In this document: positions 39,829 to 48,205 of the stretch, in pieces
How the letters are laid out: every line of letters begins with the position of its first letter
How positions within the stretch are numbered: the stretch's first letter is position 1
From: Candidatus Zhuqueibacterota bacterium
Lineage (GTDB): Bacteria > Zhuqueibacterota > Zhuqueibacteria > Oceanimicrobiales > Oceanimicrobiaceae
NCBI GenBank assembly: GCA_029261995.1
Contig: JAJDAF010000022.1
Coordinates: 1-64,000, forward strand
Direction: 5' to 3'
Length of the DNA stretch: 64,000 nucleotides
Translations under genes and position numbers: made by a program
Notes under the pieces: model-generated
What the model was told of the DNA's origin: nothing
The model's database searches: none
What the model saw: only the letters and a program-made list of their open reading frames with translations

Positions 39829-41319
39829 CTAACGCCGTGACAACTTCATGCCGTAGCCGACAATACCGCCTACCAAGCCGATGATCAGAAGCGCAATCAC
39901 GGTGGTGCCGACGACATTCGCTTCCGGTTCGACTTCGATGGTGACCGTCTTGTCTTCGCCGTTAACCGGTTGGTCGTCCGACAGAGAGCTGGAGCGAATT
40001 CGGACTTCATACCTGCCTGGCGGAACATCCTTTGGCGGCAAGAATCGCAGTGCGACCCGCTGCTCTTCCCGGATGTCAAGCGCCGGTACCAGATTTGGTG
40101 TGACTTCATCGGTCCAGTTCAATGGCAGATCGGTTTCGATCTCGATGTTGTCGAGCCGGCGTGAGCCTTCGTTTACCAACTCGATGGTCATGTCCACGAT
40201 TTCGTCCGGCTTGATGGTGTGGAACAATTGCGGCGCCCGCGTCAGCAACTTGCCGACTCCGCGTGGCACCAACTCCAGCCTAACGTAGCCGATATCCAGA
40301 GAAGCGATTTCGTCCGGCGTCCACTGCTCGGTCTTGAGCAGGTTGATTTCCGCCAGACGGTCTCGCGGGATTACCAGCGCGTAAAAGGCGATCGGCTTGT
40401 CGATTGCCACCTGGTCTGTTGGCCGGTCCGGTAGGAAGATCTGCAGCGCCGCCTGACGCGTGTTGGTGGTTTGCGTGAACTTAAACTGACTGAGCCGGGC
40501 CTCGCTCTCCGGGTCTCTGAAATAGTGGTTGATTTGCGACGGCAGATTGACGATTGCCAGCTTGAAGGTGTTTTCTTCTCCGCTGAACAACTCGAGGGTC
40601 AAATCATAGGATGCTGCGCCGCCAAGCTCGACTTCCTGAGAAAATTGCTGTGACTGCACCAGCACTTTGTTGACCGTTGCGTCTTTTTGCAGGTAGATTT
40701 TTGGCGCTCGCTGCGTGCCGTTGCCATAAACCATGTTGACTGTAACCGCGTCGAGGTCCTGCAAAAGTGTGAAGTCGATGGTGACCGGTTGCCCGAATTT
40801 CAGCCGTTCAATTTTGGCCTCATAGGGCTGACTGATGATGGCATTCTCGCTGTTGAGCAGCGAGACATAAACATCGTGGACAACGTCGGGCTGCAGCGAT
40901 CTGAACTCATCATCCTCCATGTTGACGAGGTGCTTGAATTCCGCGTCTCCGCCGGAGGTGTTTTGCAATTTCAGCCTGACGTGCTTCTTGCCGTCATCGC
41001 CTTGGAACTTCACCGCTTCCCGAACAGCAACATATTGACTCTCGAAAAGCACGGAAAGCATCGACTGCTGGTAGTTGACCTCCGCATCAGCAAATGAATT
41101 TCGCGCTTTAGCCAGATCAAGCTGCGAGATGAGCTTTTTGTCGTGGAGTTCCTGGTTCCGTCGCAGCTCGTCGTTGGCGAGTTCGTATGCTTTCTTGGCC
41201 CGCTTCAAACCCAGCAGCGGATAGGCGTCGTCGCGCTGGTTGAAAGGCACACCGGACTGTGCGCCCGCGAGCGCCGCGAGCACAAGATGAAGAAATAACG
41301 TTACGATGATTTGCTTCAT
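39829..41319 (-). CDS. Exported coiled-coil / NEW3-like protein with C-terminal anchor
   Basis: About 496 residues. A signal peptide (IIVTLFLHLVLAALAGA-QSG) is followed by a coiled coil (about 25-85, YELANDELRRNQELHDKKL) like those of adaptor proteins. Three or four beta-sandwich domains come next, including a NEW3-type domain (VDMTIELVNEGSRRLDNIEIETDLPLNWTDEV) and the PGRYEVRIRSSS strand, then a C-terminal helix (VVGTTVIALLIIGLVGGIVGY). The region from 85 to 350 matches nothing I can name. The gene is adjacent to the ABC exporter and could be its periplasmic adaptor, analogous to NosD/GldG-type partners. Confidence 0.75.
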   Translation of the reverse strand: MKQIIVTLFLHLVLAALAGAQSGVPFNQRDDAYPLLGLKRAKKAYELANDELRRNQELHDKKLISQLDLAKARNSFADAEVNYQQSMLSVLFESQYVAVREAVKFQGDDGKKHVRLKLQNTSGGDAEFKHLVNMEDDEFRSLQPDVVHDVYVSLLNSENAIISQPYEAKIERLKFGQPVTIDFTLLQDLDAVTVNMVYGNGTQRAPKIYLQKDATVNKVLVQSQQFSQEVELGGAASYDLTLELFSGEENTFKLAIVNLPSQINHYFRDPESEARLSQFKFTQTTNTRQAALQIFLPDRPTDQVAIDKPIAFYALVIPRDRLAEINLLKTEQWTPDEIASLDIGYVRLELVPRGVGKLLTRAPQLFHTIKPDEIVDMTIELVNEGSRRLDNIEIETDLPLNWTDEVTPNLVPALDIREEQRVALRFLPPKDVPPGRYEVRIRSSSLSDDQPVNGEDKTVTIEVEPEANVVGTTVIALLIIGLVGGIVGYGMKLSRR

Positions 41320-41375
41320 GAGATGTTCACTCACGCTAGTCGTTACGATTGTTATTCAGAGGTATCAACCTCATG

Positions 41376-42101
41376 TCATTGCCTGATCAGCGTACCAGTA
41401 CCTTCTTCTTTTTTAAAGGAAAATTGCATCTGCTTTTTGTCGCGGGTAAAGACAACATCTACTTTTGCGCCAACATCAAGTTTCTCGTAGAGTGAGAAGA
41501 GCTGGTCCATATTTTCGAGCTTGGAACCGTTCAGGCTCACAAGCTCGTCGCCATCGCCGATCTCGTCTCCCTGCAACCCTTCTTTTTCGTAGAGTACGCG
41601 GTCAACGTAGACCAGGCCATCGTCCTCTCCCAGCATCAATCCGGTACCCATCCATGGGCGGGTGTCACCGCCGCTTGTTACGATTTGCATCTGTGGGCCA
41701 TCTTTGGGGAATGAGTCAGGGTCAGCTTTCGCAAGCGAGGCCATTATCAATTTGCCGCTGCGCAGAATGCCCATTTTCAGTTTTTCGCCGACCGCCAGTT
41801 TGCCGTACAGCGTCTCCAACTCCGTGACGGTCTTGACGCGCTTGCCGTTGACCATCAGAACCTTATCGTCATCCTGAAGGTCAACCTCGGCGTAAGCGTC
41901 TGATCTGCGTCCGGCTGGCATGACGATGAGCACGCGAACCGTGTCATTCTCGCTGGTGAAGATGGTTTCGACCTCTTTCATCCGAAAGATGCCGTCGCTA
42001 CCGGGGCTGAGCGTCATGGTTCTGGCATGTTGCGCTATGGTCGGTTGGCTGCAAAAAAACATCGCGGCGCCGGCGAGCAGAAAAGCAATTTGCCTAATCA
42101 T
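41376..42101 (-). CDS. Exported protein with two PDZ-like domains
   Basis: About 241 residues from ATG 42101 (CAGGAG upstream; the upstream TTG at 42107 is not needed). A signal peptide ends near PTIA-QHA. Two PDZ-like segments follow: DDKVLMVNGKRVKTVTELETLYGKLAVGEKL and GDEIGDGDELVSLNGSKLENMDQLFSLYEKLDVG. No protease domain is present. As first gene of the exporter operon, nearest to the operator repeats, it may be a periplasmic sensor or chaperone for the exported substrate. Confidence 0.8.
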   Translation of the reverse strand: MIRQIAFLLAGAAMFFCSQPTIAQHARTMTLSPGSDGIFRMKEVETIFTSENDTVRVLIVMPAGRRSDAYAEVDLQDDDKVLMVNGKRVKTVTELETLYGKLAVGEKLKMGILRSGKLIMASLAKADPDSFPKDGPQMQIVTSGGDTRPWMGTGLMLGEDDGLVYVDRVLYEKEGLQGDEIGDGDELVSLNGSKLENMDQLFSLYEKLDVGAKVDVVFTRDKKQMQFSFKKEEGTGTLIRQ

Positions 42102-42203
42102 TTTCAATCTCCTGATGTGTGATGGTTCTGGTTTTCCAACGAATTTGATGGTTTGAATTAACGCCTTAAGATACTAATTTGTTTTGGTTTGGGTTAGTTA
42201 AAG

Positions 42204-42230
42204 AGTGTTAGGAAGTGTTAAGAAGTGTTA
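42204..42230. promoter_or_regulatory. Three AGTGTTA repeats at 10-bp spacing (response-regulator box)
   Basis: AGTGTTA starts at 42204, 42214 and 42224, exactly one helical turn apart, with GTTAGTTA just upstream. OmpR/PhoB-type regulators bind such phased direct repeats, and the divergent gene pair on the right encodes one. The repeats lie in the region between the exporter operon and the two-component genes, so they may control both. Confidence 0.65.
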
Positions 42231-42272
42231 AACTGCAGGCAAATTGCCGAGTTTTTTCGTAAGTTCACTGCC

Positions 42273-43955
42273 ATGATGTCCAAACGACAAATAGTTGGCG
42301 CGATCGCCGTCCTGACCACTTTGGCGCTTGTTGGCTTGATCTCCATCCAGGTGTATTTGCTGCACAGCGCCATGGAGCTTGAGCGCCAGACTTTTCGGCA
42401 GAACGTGCACGCCGCCCTGGGGTTGGTTGCTCGAAATCTCGAGGTCCGGGAAGCCGCCGCGACGGTGGTTGCTGTGTCACTTGATCTAAAGGATGGTTCG
42501 GAAGAGCTGGCCGTCTCCATCAACGCTGAAGAAGATTCCTTCGACACGCGGAGCAGCCATTTCACCAGAATCCTGCACCGAGGCCAGGCAGCCAGTGACA
42601 CCTGCGAGACGGATTCCTCTGACCAGCAGTCAGGCCATGTCAAGCTACTTTTTCCAGACACGCTTTTGCAAAGGGGTGGCTCGGCGAATCTCAACTTCAC
42701 CACCTCGCTGAAGGGCAAACAGCAATCTCGCGGCGTGCTGGTTACGAAGGAATTTAAGGTCGTGCCTGACAGCAATGCCTTCTTCTTTGACGCCGAGGTC
42801 GGCAGCTCGGGCTTTAACTATTCCTTTAAGTCCGTTTCACCAACCAGGAAGAAAGCACTGGTCGATCGAGTGCTGCGGCGACTCTCCGAAGACCTTCGGC
42901 AGCCCGTGGCTGAGCGCATCGATGCGAGCGTACTGGATTCTCTCATGGTTGCAACTTTCGCCGACAAAGGCATCCACACGCCATTTGCCTATGGTGTGGT
43001 GCTGGCGGACGGCGACTCGGTTGTTCTTGCCAACCAGCCGGAAAGGTCGGCGGATATTGTGAAATCATCCTATCGCAGTACGCTTTTTCCCTTCGACGTC
43101 CTGGTGCAGCAAAACACTCTCGCAGTAGTTTTCCCGGAGGAGAAAATCTATCTGCTGCGGAAAATTGCCGTTTCGACTGCGGCGTCGTTGTTTTTTATTC
43201 TGGTGTTGATCGCTTCGTTTGTCTACATCCTGCGCATCATCGTGCGGCAGGGAGATTTTTCGCGGCGGCTGACCGGTTTCATCAACAACATGGTTCATGA
43301 ATTCAAGACGCCGATTTCCACCATCGCCCTGGCAAGTGAGTCGATTTCCCGAACTTCTGCGGTCGAAAACCAACAGAAGATCATTCGCTACGGCCAGATT
43401 ATTCAGGATGAGAATCAACGCATGCGGCTTCAGGTGGATAAGATCTTGCAGATGGCTGTGCTCGAAGAGGGCGACTTCGAGCTTAAGCTGGCGCCCGTCG
43501 ATCTCCACGAACTCATAGAAAATACCGTGCAAAAAGTGGCGTTGCAGGTAGAAGCACGAAAGGGTAAGCTCGTCACCCGCCTTCTGGCAACTCGACATTT
43601 AGTTGAGGCTGATGCCTTACACCTGGCAAACATCCTTTTCAATCTGGTTGAAAATGCGGTCAAATACACCAAGGGCGCACCGCGGATTCAGGTCACGACC
43701 TCGAACCTTGATGGCCAGGTGCAAATCCAGGTCAAGGATAACGGTATCGGGCTTTCGCCGGCTGATCACGCCCGCATCTTTGAAAAATACTACCGGGTTC
43801 CCACTGGCAATCTGCACGATGTCAAGGGCTTTGGTCTCGGCCTGAGCTACGTCAAGCTGATGGTAGAAGCCCATGGCGGCAGCATTGCCGTTGAAAGTGA
43901 GCTTGGAGAGGGCGCAACTTTTGATCTGCGATTTGCTTGCGTGGGTGAAAAATGA
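42273..43955 (+). CDS. Sensor histidine kinase
   Basis: About 560 residues. TM1 (IVGAIAVLTTLALVGLISIQ) and TM2 (AVSTAASLFFILVLIASFVYIL, near residue 310) enclose a ~270-residue periplasmic sensor of no known family. Then come HisKA with phospho-His in MVHEFKTPISTIALASESI and an HATPase with NLVENAVKYT, DNGIGLS and GFGLGLSYV. The ATG at 42273 is preferred over the upstream GTG at 42225, which lies inside the operator repeats. Its stop overlaps the regulator start (ATGA), so kinase and regulator are a coupled pair. Confidence 0.88.
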   Translation: MMSKRQIVGAIAVLTTLALVGLISIQVYLLHSAMELERQTFRQNVHAALGLVARNLEVREAAATVVAVSLDLKDGSEELAVSINAEEDSFDTRSSHFTRILHRGQAASDTCETDSSDQQSGHVKLLFPDTLLQRGGSANLNFTTSLKGKQQSRGVLVTKEFKVVPDSNAFFFDAEVGSSGFNYSFKSVSPTRKKALVDRVLRRLSEDLRQPVAERIDASVLDSLMVATFADKGIHTPFAYGVVLADGDSVVLANQPERSADIVKSSYRSTLFPFDVLVQQNTLAVVFPEEKIYLLRKIAVSTAASLFFILVLIASFVYILRIIVRQGDFSRRLTGFINNMVHEFKTPISTIALASESISRTSAVENQQKIIRYGQIIQDENQRMRLQVDKILQMAVLEEGDFELKLAPVDLHELIENTVQKVALQVEARKGKLVTRLLATRHLVEADALHLANILFNLVENAVKYTKGAPRIQVTTSNLDGQVQIQVKDNGIGLSPADHARIFEKYYRVPTGNLHDVKGFGLGLSYVKLMVEAHGGSIAVESELGEGATFDLRFACVGEK

Positions 43956-44650
43956 GAAAGATACTTTTAGTAGAAGATGACCCGAATCTGGGTTTTGTCA
44001 TTGAAGAAAGCCTGCAGGAACGCGGTTACTCCGTGGTCAGATGTTTTGACGGCGAGGAGGCGAGGGAGTCTTTCTTACGGGAGTCCTTCCATCTTTGCCT
44101 GCTCGACGTGATGCTGCCAAAGAAGGATGGCTTCACCCTGGCAAGCGAAATCCGAAAAATCAGTTCGGCCATTCCTATCATCTTCCTGACGGCGAAATCG
44201 CTGAAGGAAGACCGCATCGAAGGCTTCAAGATTGGCGGAGATGATTACGTCACCAAGCCGTTTAGCATGGAAGAACTGCTGCTGCGCATTCAGGCGGTTC
44301 TGAAACGCAGCCGGGGCTCGTCCGAAAGCCAGTTGGAAGCTCAACCCTGCCGCATCGGCGACTTTGAATTCGACTACAGCCTGCAAACTCTGCGCCGCAA
44401 AGATGTGCTCCAGAAACTGACGCACAAAGAAGCGGAGTTGCTCAAACTGCTTTGTGCCAACAAAAATGCCCTGCTGGAACGAGAACTCGCCTTGAAAATC
44501 ATCTGGGGTGAGGACACCTTCTTTTCCGGCCGCAGCATGGATGTCTTCGTCTCCAGGTTGCGCAAATACTTGAAGGCTGACCCGAGCATCAGAATCGTGA
44601 ACGTGCACGGTAGAGGTTTTAAGCTCATGGTTGCGGAACAGCCGCAATGA
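43952..44650 (+). CDS. OmpR/PhoB-family response regulator
   Basis: 232 residues. The receiver domain has the acidic pair in LVEDDPN, phosphoacceptor Asp in LLDVMLPKKDGF, Thr in FLTAKS and Lys in TKPFSMEE. A winged-helix effector follows (LTHKEAELLKLLCANKNALLERELAL, GRSMDVFVSRLRKYL). It is the partner of the preceding kinase and the best candidate to bind the AGTGTTA repeats and regulate the ABC exporter operon. Confidence 0.92.
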   Translation: MRKILLVEDDPNLGFVIEESLQERGYSVVRCFDGEEARESFLRESFHLCLLDVMLPKKDGFTLASEIRKISSAIPIIFLTAKSLKEDRIEGFKIGGDDYVTKPFSMEELLLRIQAVLKRSRGSSESQLEAQPCRIGDFEFDYSLQTLRRKDVLQKLTHKEAELLKLLCANKNALLERELALKIIWGEDTFFSGRSMDVFVSRLRKYLKADPSIRIVNVHGRGFKLMVAEQPQ

Positions 44651-44693
44651 GTGCCAACGCGGGCCGTCCTCTGCTCGGTCTTAGCAAAAAACT

Positions 44694-47600
44694 CTATCTC
44701 AACAGCGTCATCCTTTTCGCGGAACTGAACTTACCTGCTCGTATCTGGAAAATGTAGATGCCCGACGGCGCCTGCTGCCCGGCCCGGTCTTGCCCACTCC
44801 ACTGCACAGCATGTTGTCCGGCCTGCAGGTTTCCATCCAACAAGGTGCTTACCAATTGCCCCCGGATGTTGAAAACGTGCAATTGCACTCTCTCCGTAGC
44901 AGGGAGGTTAAAGATGATTGTCGTCTCCGGATTGAAGGGATTCGGGTAGTTTTGCTCCACCCCAAATTTCGACGGAATTGTTGGTTCGAAAACATGAATA
45001 TCTGTGACTGTATCTGGCGGTCCCTGCGGCAAGTGTACAAAAGCCAGACCCTCGATATCAAAGTTCTGGCTGCCGGCAACCACGACTTCTTCAGCTGAGC
45101 CCGTCATCAAGTTGAACTCCAGGAGTTTGCCGGACGCACGTCCATCACTGAAGCCAAACAGTGTGCCATCCAGGCGAAACGCCAGGGCCTCGACGTTTGA
45201 GAAGCGTAGCGTGCTGTCGCCGACAGTCTGTCCTCGACCGGTCTTCGTGTCGATTGTGATCAGCGTCCGCGTGTGGTTGTCGATGCCGTGCAATACCGGC
45301 GGCTGGCTGCCGCTGAACGCCAGCCCTTCGACATTCTTGAAGCCAATTCCTCCCATTTCAGTGACCGCCCCATCATCTGTGTCCATTCGAACGAGGATGT
45401 CCGCCTCAGTATCTACTCCGTACAAAAATCCAGACGCCGGATTAAATGCCAGGCCATCAATGTGTGTCGAGCCCGTGGCGCCAATCAGTCTTGCCGGCAC
45501 GGAGCCTGTATCGGGCAGCGTGGGGATGTCCACCAGGTTCACGACCAGGAGGCGGCCCTTCCGGCTGTTAGCATGAATAAAAATCCGTCCGTTGGCGGCG
45601 TCAAATGCCATGCCCTCCATTTCCGACACGGCCTGACCGTCGAGCAGGACTTCACCCACAATGCGCGCCCCCGGTCTTTTGGATTGCAGGTCAATTGCGA
45701 GCAGGCTCGGGTTTTCTTCGGCCAGGCCCAGCAGGAGTTCCGGTCGCGGAGGGGCCTGACACGCAATTTCAATCGAATCGCTACAAGTTGCCGTGCGCCC
45801 ACAACTGTCGGTGACGGTCAGAATTGCTTTTATCTGCAGCTCGCCCGGCGAGCAGACGATGGTTGCCACAAACAGTTCGTCGGCGGTGTTTGCCAAAACG
45901 CCGTTGATCGACATTTCACGCTCGAACGGCGGCGTGCCGCCCTGAGTCGTTGCGGAGACCTGAACGCGCACACTGTCCGAGGTAACCTCGGCATCTGGCT
46001 CTGGTGATTCAATTCTCAGGATACAGCTCGGTGACGCCGCTACGTTGATTTCAATGGAATCTGTCGATGAGACGGCACGTCCCAGGCTGTCGCTTGCGGT
46101 ACAGCGGGCCCGGACGGTGTTGCGGCCAGGCCCCAGTTTTAGTTCTGCTGTAAAGAGCTCACCTTGCCTGCTGGCCGGGATTCCGTTGACTGCGCAGGCA
46201 ACCTGAACCGGCGCCACAGCTTGCCCCACCTCAACCGCCAGCGTTACATTTACCGAATCTGAGCAAGAAAAACTGCCGTCTGAGGGCGAGACAAACATCG
46301 GTTTGAGCGTCAGCGGGCCGACGGCTTCCCCAACGACCGGAATGCGCAATATTGGGCGAAGTGGGTCGTTGCTTACAACCAGAATAGTGGCTGCTGCCCG
46401 CCCTGATTGCGTGGGCTTGAAGGCTATCCGCAGGTCGATGTTTTCTCCCGGTTGGAGTTGAGCGGGAGTCGGTGGACTGTCATCAATGCGGAACTGGCTG
46501 TCGTTCACGCCCACGATCGTGATTGTCCGGATGCGCAGGATGGCCTCTCCAGAATTCGCCAGGTTCAGCGTCGTGTGCCTGACAGAATCGACGGCGGTCA
46601 GACCGAAAGCAAGAGCCGGTGGTGTCGCGGTGATGGCGGGCGTGATGGGTGGCACGCCTGCGCCTTTCAGTCCCAATTGCAGAACCGGCTGGTCCGGGTC
46701 ATTGCTTGAAACTTCAACATCCGCTTCCCCATCTCCGACTTGAGATGGCGAAAACCTGACGAATAGGGTCTGACTGTCTGTGGGTGCGATCGATAGCGTG
46801 TCGCCGATGTCGTTGACTGCAAACTGGCTGGCGTCCGGTCCGGTCAATCGCAGGCTTGACACCACTAGCTCGGCCTCGCCATCGTTCAGGATGACGAATT
46901 GTGAGAAGGCCAGATTGCCTACTCCAACGGTGCCGAAATCCAGCGAGGTTGGGGAGAGAGATATCTTTGGCTTTGGTGGCGTTTCCGCTTCGCCAATGAG
47001 CGCCACCTCAACCAGCGGGTGTTCGGGATCGTTGCTCGTGATTCGCATAACGGCCCTTCTGGAGCCCGGGTCCGGAGGCGAAAACTGCACGTGCAGGACC
47101 TGTTGGATGCCCGGCGCCAGTTCGAACGGATGAGACAAACCCGTGATTGCAAAATCGTTTTGATTTGGGCCGGCGAGTGCAACATCCGATACGATGAGTG
47201 TGGTGTCGCCGGCGTTCGTGATGGTCAGATCCAGCTGTGAAGACGAGTTTGTCAGCACCGTGCCGAAATCGAGCTGCCCTGACGAAACGGTCAGAATTGG
47301 CTTGGGTGGTTCAGTGACCGTGAAATTTCCGTTGCTGATGGCTGCCGGCGGAATGCCGGTATTGAAGAGAAAAAAATCAAAGCTGATTGGTGTAGCTCGC
47401 TCGGGCTCCCCGACAACTTCGAACAGCAGGTTTATGAGGCGGCCTTGCCCGGACAAAGGCGAAGTCCCGGTGGCTCCGACGAGTATTCGCCCAACTTCCG
47501 TTTCGATTTGGGGAGGGCTAAAGGCATCCGAGAGTGTACCGAACGACGAGGCGCCAAGTGGCTTCAGAACCTGGGGGTCAATGCTAACAGCGCTAAGAAA

Positions 47601-47771
47601 GGAGAGAACGCCGCGACCCGTCAGGTCCGCAACCACAATCGCAACTTCGACGGTATCGCCGGGGTTGCCGTTTGCGTCTGCTGGCAGACCGACCGGTATG
47701 GGTTGAGCGCCCGCAGTCCATGGCCTCGCGATTAGGAGCCATAGAGCGATGAGATGCCCTAGATTCTTCAT
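44694..47771 (-). CDS. Secreted multidomain protein: cohesin, three HYDIN-like repeats, beta-propeller, sorting domain
   Basis: 1025 residues. Signal peptide (ALWLLIARPWTAGA), then a cohesin-like domain (about 25-155), then three ~105-residue choice-of-anchor-D / ASH-HYDIN-type repeats (each with LDFGTV..., a PGxxQxLxVxFSP strand and SNDPxxPxLxxxLxG). Next are Ig-like segments (about 485-670) with paired Cys, a six-bladed-propeller-like region (675-910, repeated EGMAFD, DGLAFN, EGLAFS, EALAF motifs) and the FlgD-type sorting domain (YPNPFNPETTIIF...SGIYIFQI). Probably a surface or matrix protein. The 3' end converges with the regulator gene 44 bp away. Confidence 0.85.
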   Translation of the reverse strand: MKNLGHLIALWLLIARPWTAGAQPIPVGLPADANGNPGDTVEVAIVVADLTGRGVLSFLSAVSIDPQVLKPLGASSFGTLSDAFSPPQIETEVGRILVGATGTSPLSGQGRLINLLFEVVGEPERATPISFDFFLFNTGIPPAAISNGNFTVTEPPKPILTVSSGQLDFGTVLTNSSSQLDLTITNAGDTTLIVSDVALAGPNQNDFAITGLSHPFELAPGIQQVLHVQFSPPDPGSRRAVMRITSNDPEHPLVEVALIGEAETPPKPKISLSPTSLDFGTVGVGNLAFSQFVILNDGEAELVVSSLRLTGPDASQFAVNDIGDTLSIAPTDSQTLFVRFSPSQVGDGEADVEVSSNDPDQPVLQLGLKGAGVPPITPAITATPPALAFGLTAVDSVRHTTLNLANSGEAILRIRTITIVGVNDSQFRIDDSPPTPAQLQPGENIDLRIAFKPTQSGRAAATILVVSNDPLRPILRIPVVGEAVGPLTLKPMFVSPSDGSFSCSDSVNVTLAVEVGQAVAPVQVACAVNGIPASRQGELFTAELKLGPGRNTVRARCTASDSLGRAVSSTDSIEINVAASPSCILRIESPEPDAEVTSDSVRVQVSATTQGGTPPFEREMSINGVLANTADELFVATIVCSPGELQIKAILTVTDSCGRTATCSDSIEIACQAPPRPELLLGLAEENPSLLAIDLQSKRPGARIVGEVLLDGQAVSEMEGMAFDAANGRIFIHANSRKGRLLVVNLVDIPTLPDTGSVPARLIGATGSTHIDGLAFNPASGFLYGVDTEADILVRMDTDDGAVTEMGGIGFKNVEGLAFSGSQPPVLHGIDNHTRTLITIDTKTGRGQTVGDSTLRFSNVEALAFRLDGTLFGFSDGRASGKLLEFNLMTGSAEEVVVAGSQNFDIEGLAFVHLPQGPPDTVTDIHVFEPTIPSKFGVEQNYPNPFNPETTIIFNLPATERVQLHVFNIRGQLVSTLLDGNLQAGQHAVQWSGQDRAGQQAPSGIYIFQIRAGKFSSAKRMTLLR

Positions 47772-48205
47772 GCTTTTCCCCCGTTGGATAGATGCGGTGA
47801 CTTCGGAGCTTCATACTTGGCTCTTCAGTCTCAATGATGTTTTTCAAGTCCCAACTTTGCAGAAGAAAGAACGATTGCTGTAATCGCCGGTGAAATTGTC
47901 AGATCAGGCGGTTATGGTGTGATGTCGAGCACAAACAGCGTGCCAACATGGCTTCTGGGATTGATTTTGTGGGTGTCGGTGCTGGCGAGCGGATGCGGTG
48001 TCAGAGTAAAAAGTCATGTAAATACTTGTTATTCTTTACTGATTTGTAACAAAAGCCTGGTGCACCTATGTCAATATTCCTCTTCTAATGCTGTCCTGGT
48101 TTCACAGGGTGCCTTCATTGTGTAATTGGTGGGTTTCCGGGCAGTGAGGCTTAGAATCACTCACTTGCGTGATTAGATCTTGGGGAAAGCGGAGCGGAAC
48201 CGTGT
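47772..48205. other. Intergenic region; possible truncated lipoprotein start
   Basis: On the plus strand a frame at 47922-48125 begins with a good lipoprotein-like leader (WLLGLILWVSVLASGCG) but then loses coding character, and it has no ribosome-binding site. It may be a decayed gene or chance. Nothing else supportable is present. The promoter of the 1025-residue protein should lie at 47772-47900. Confidence 0.3.
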
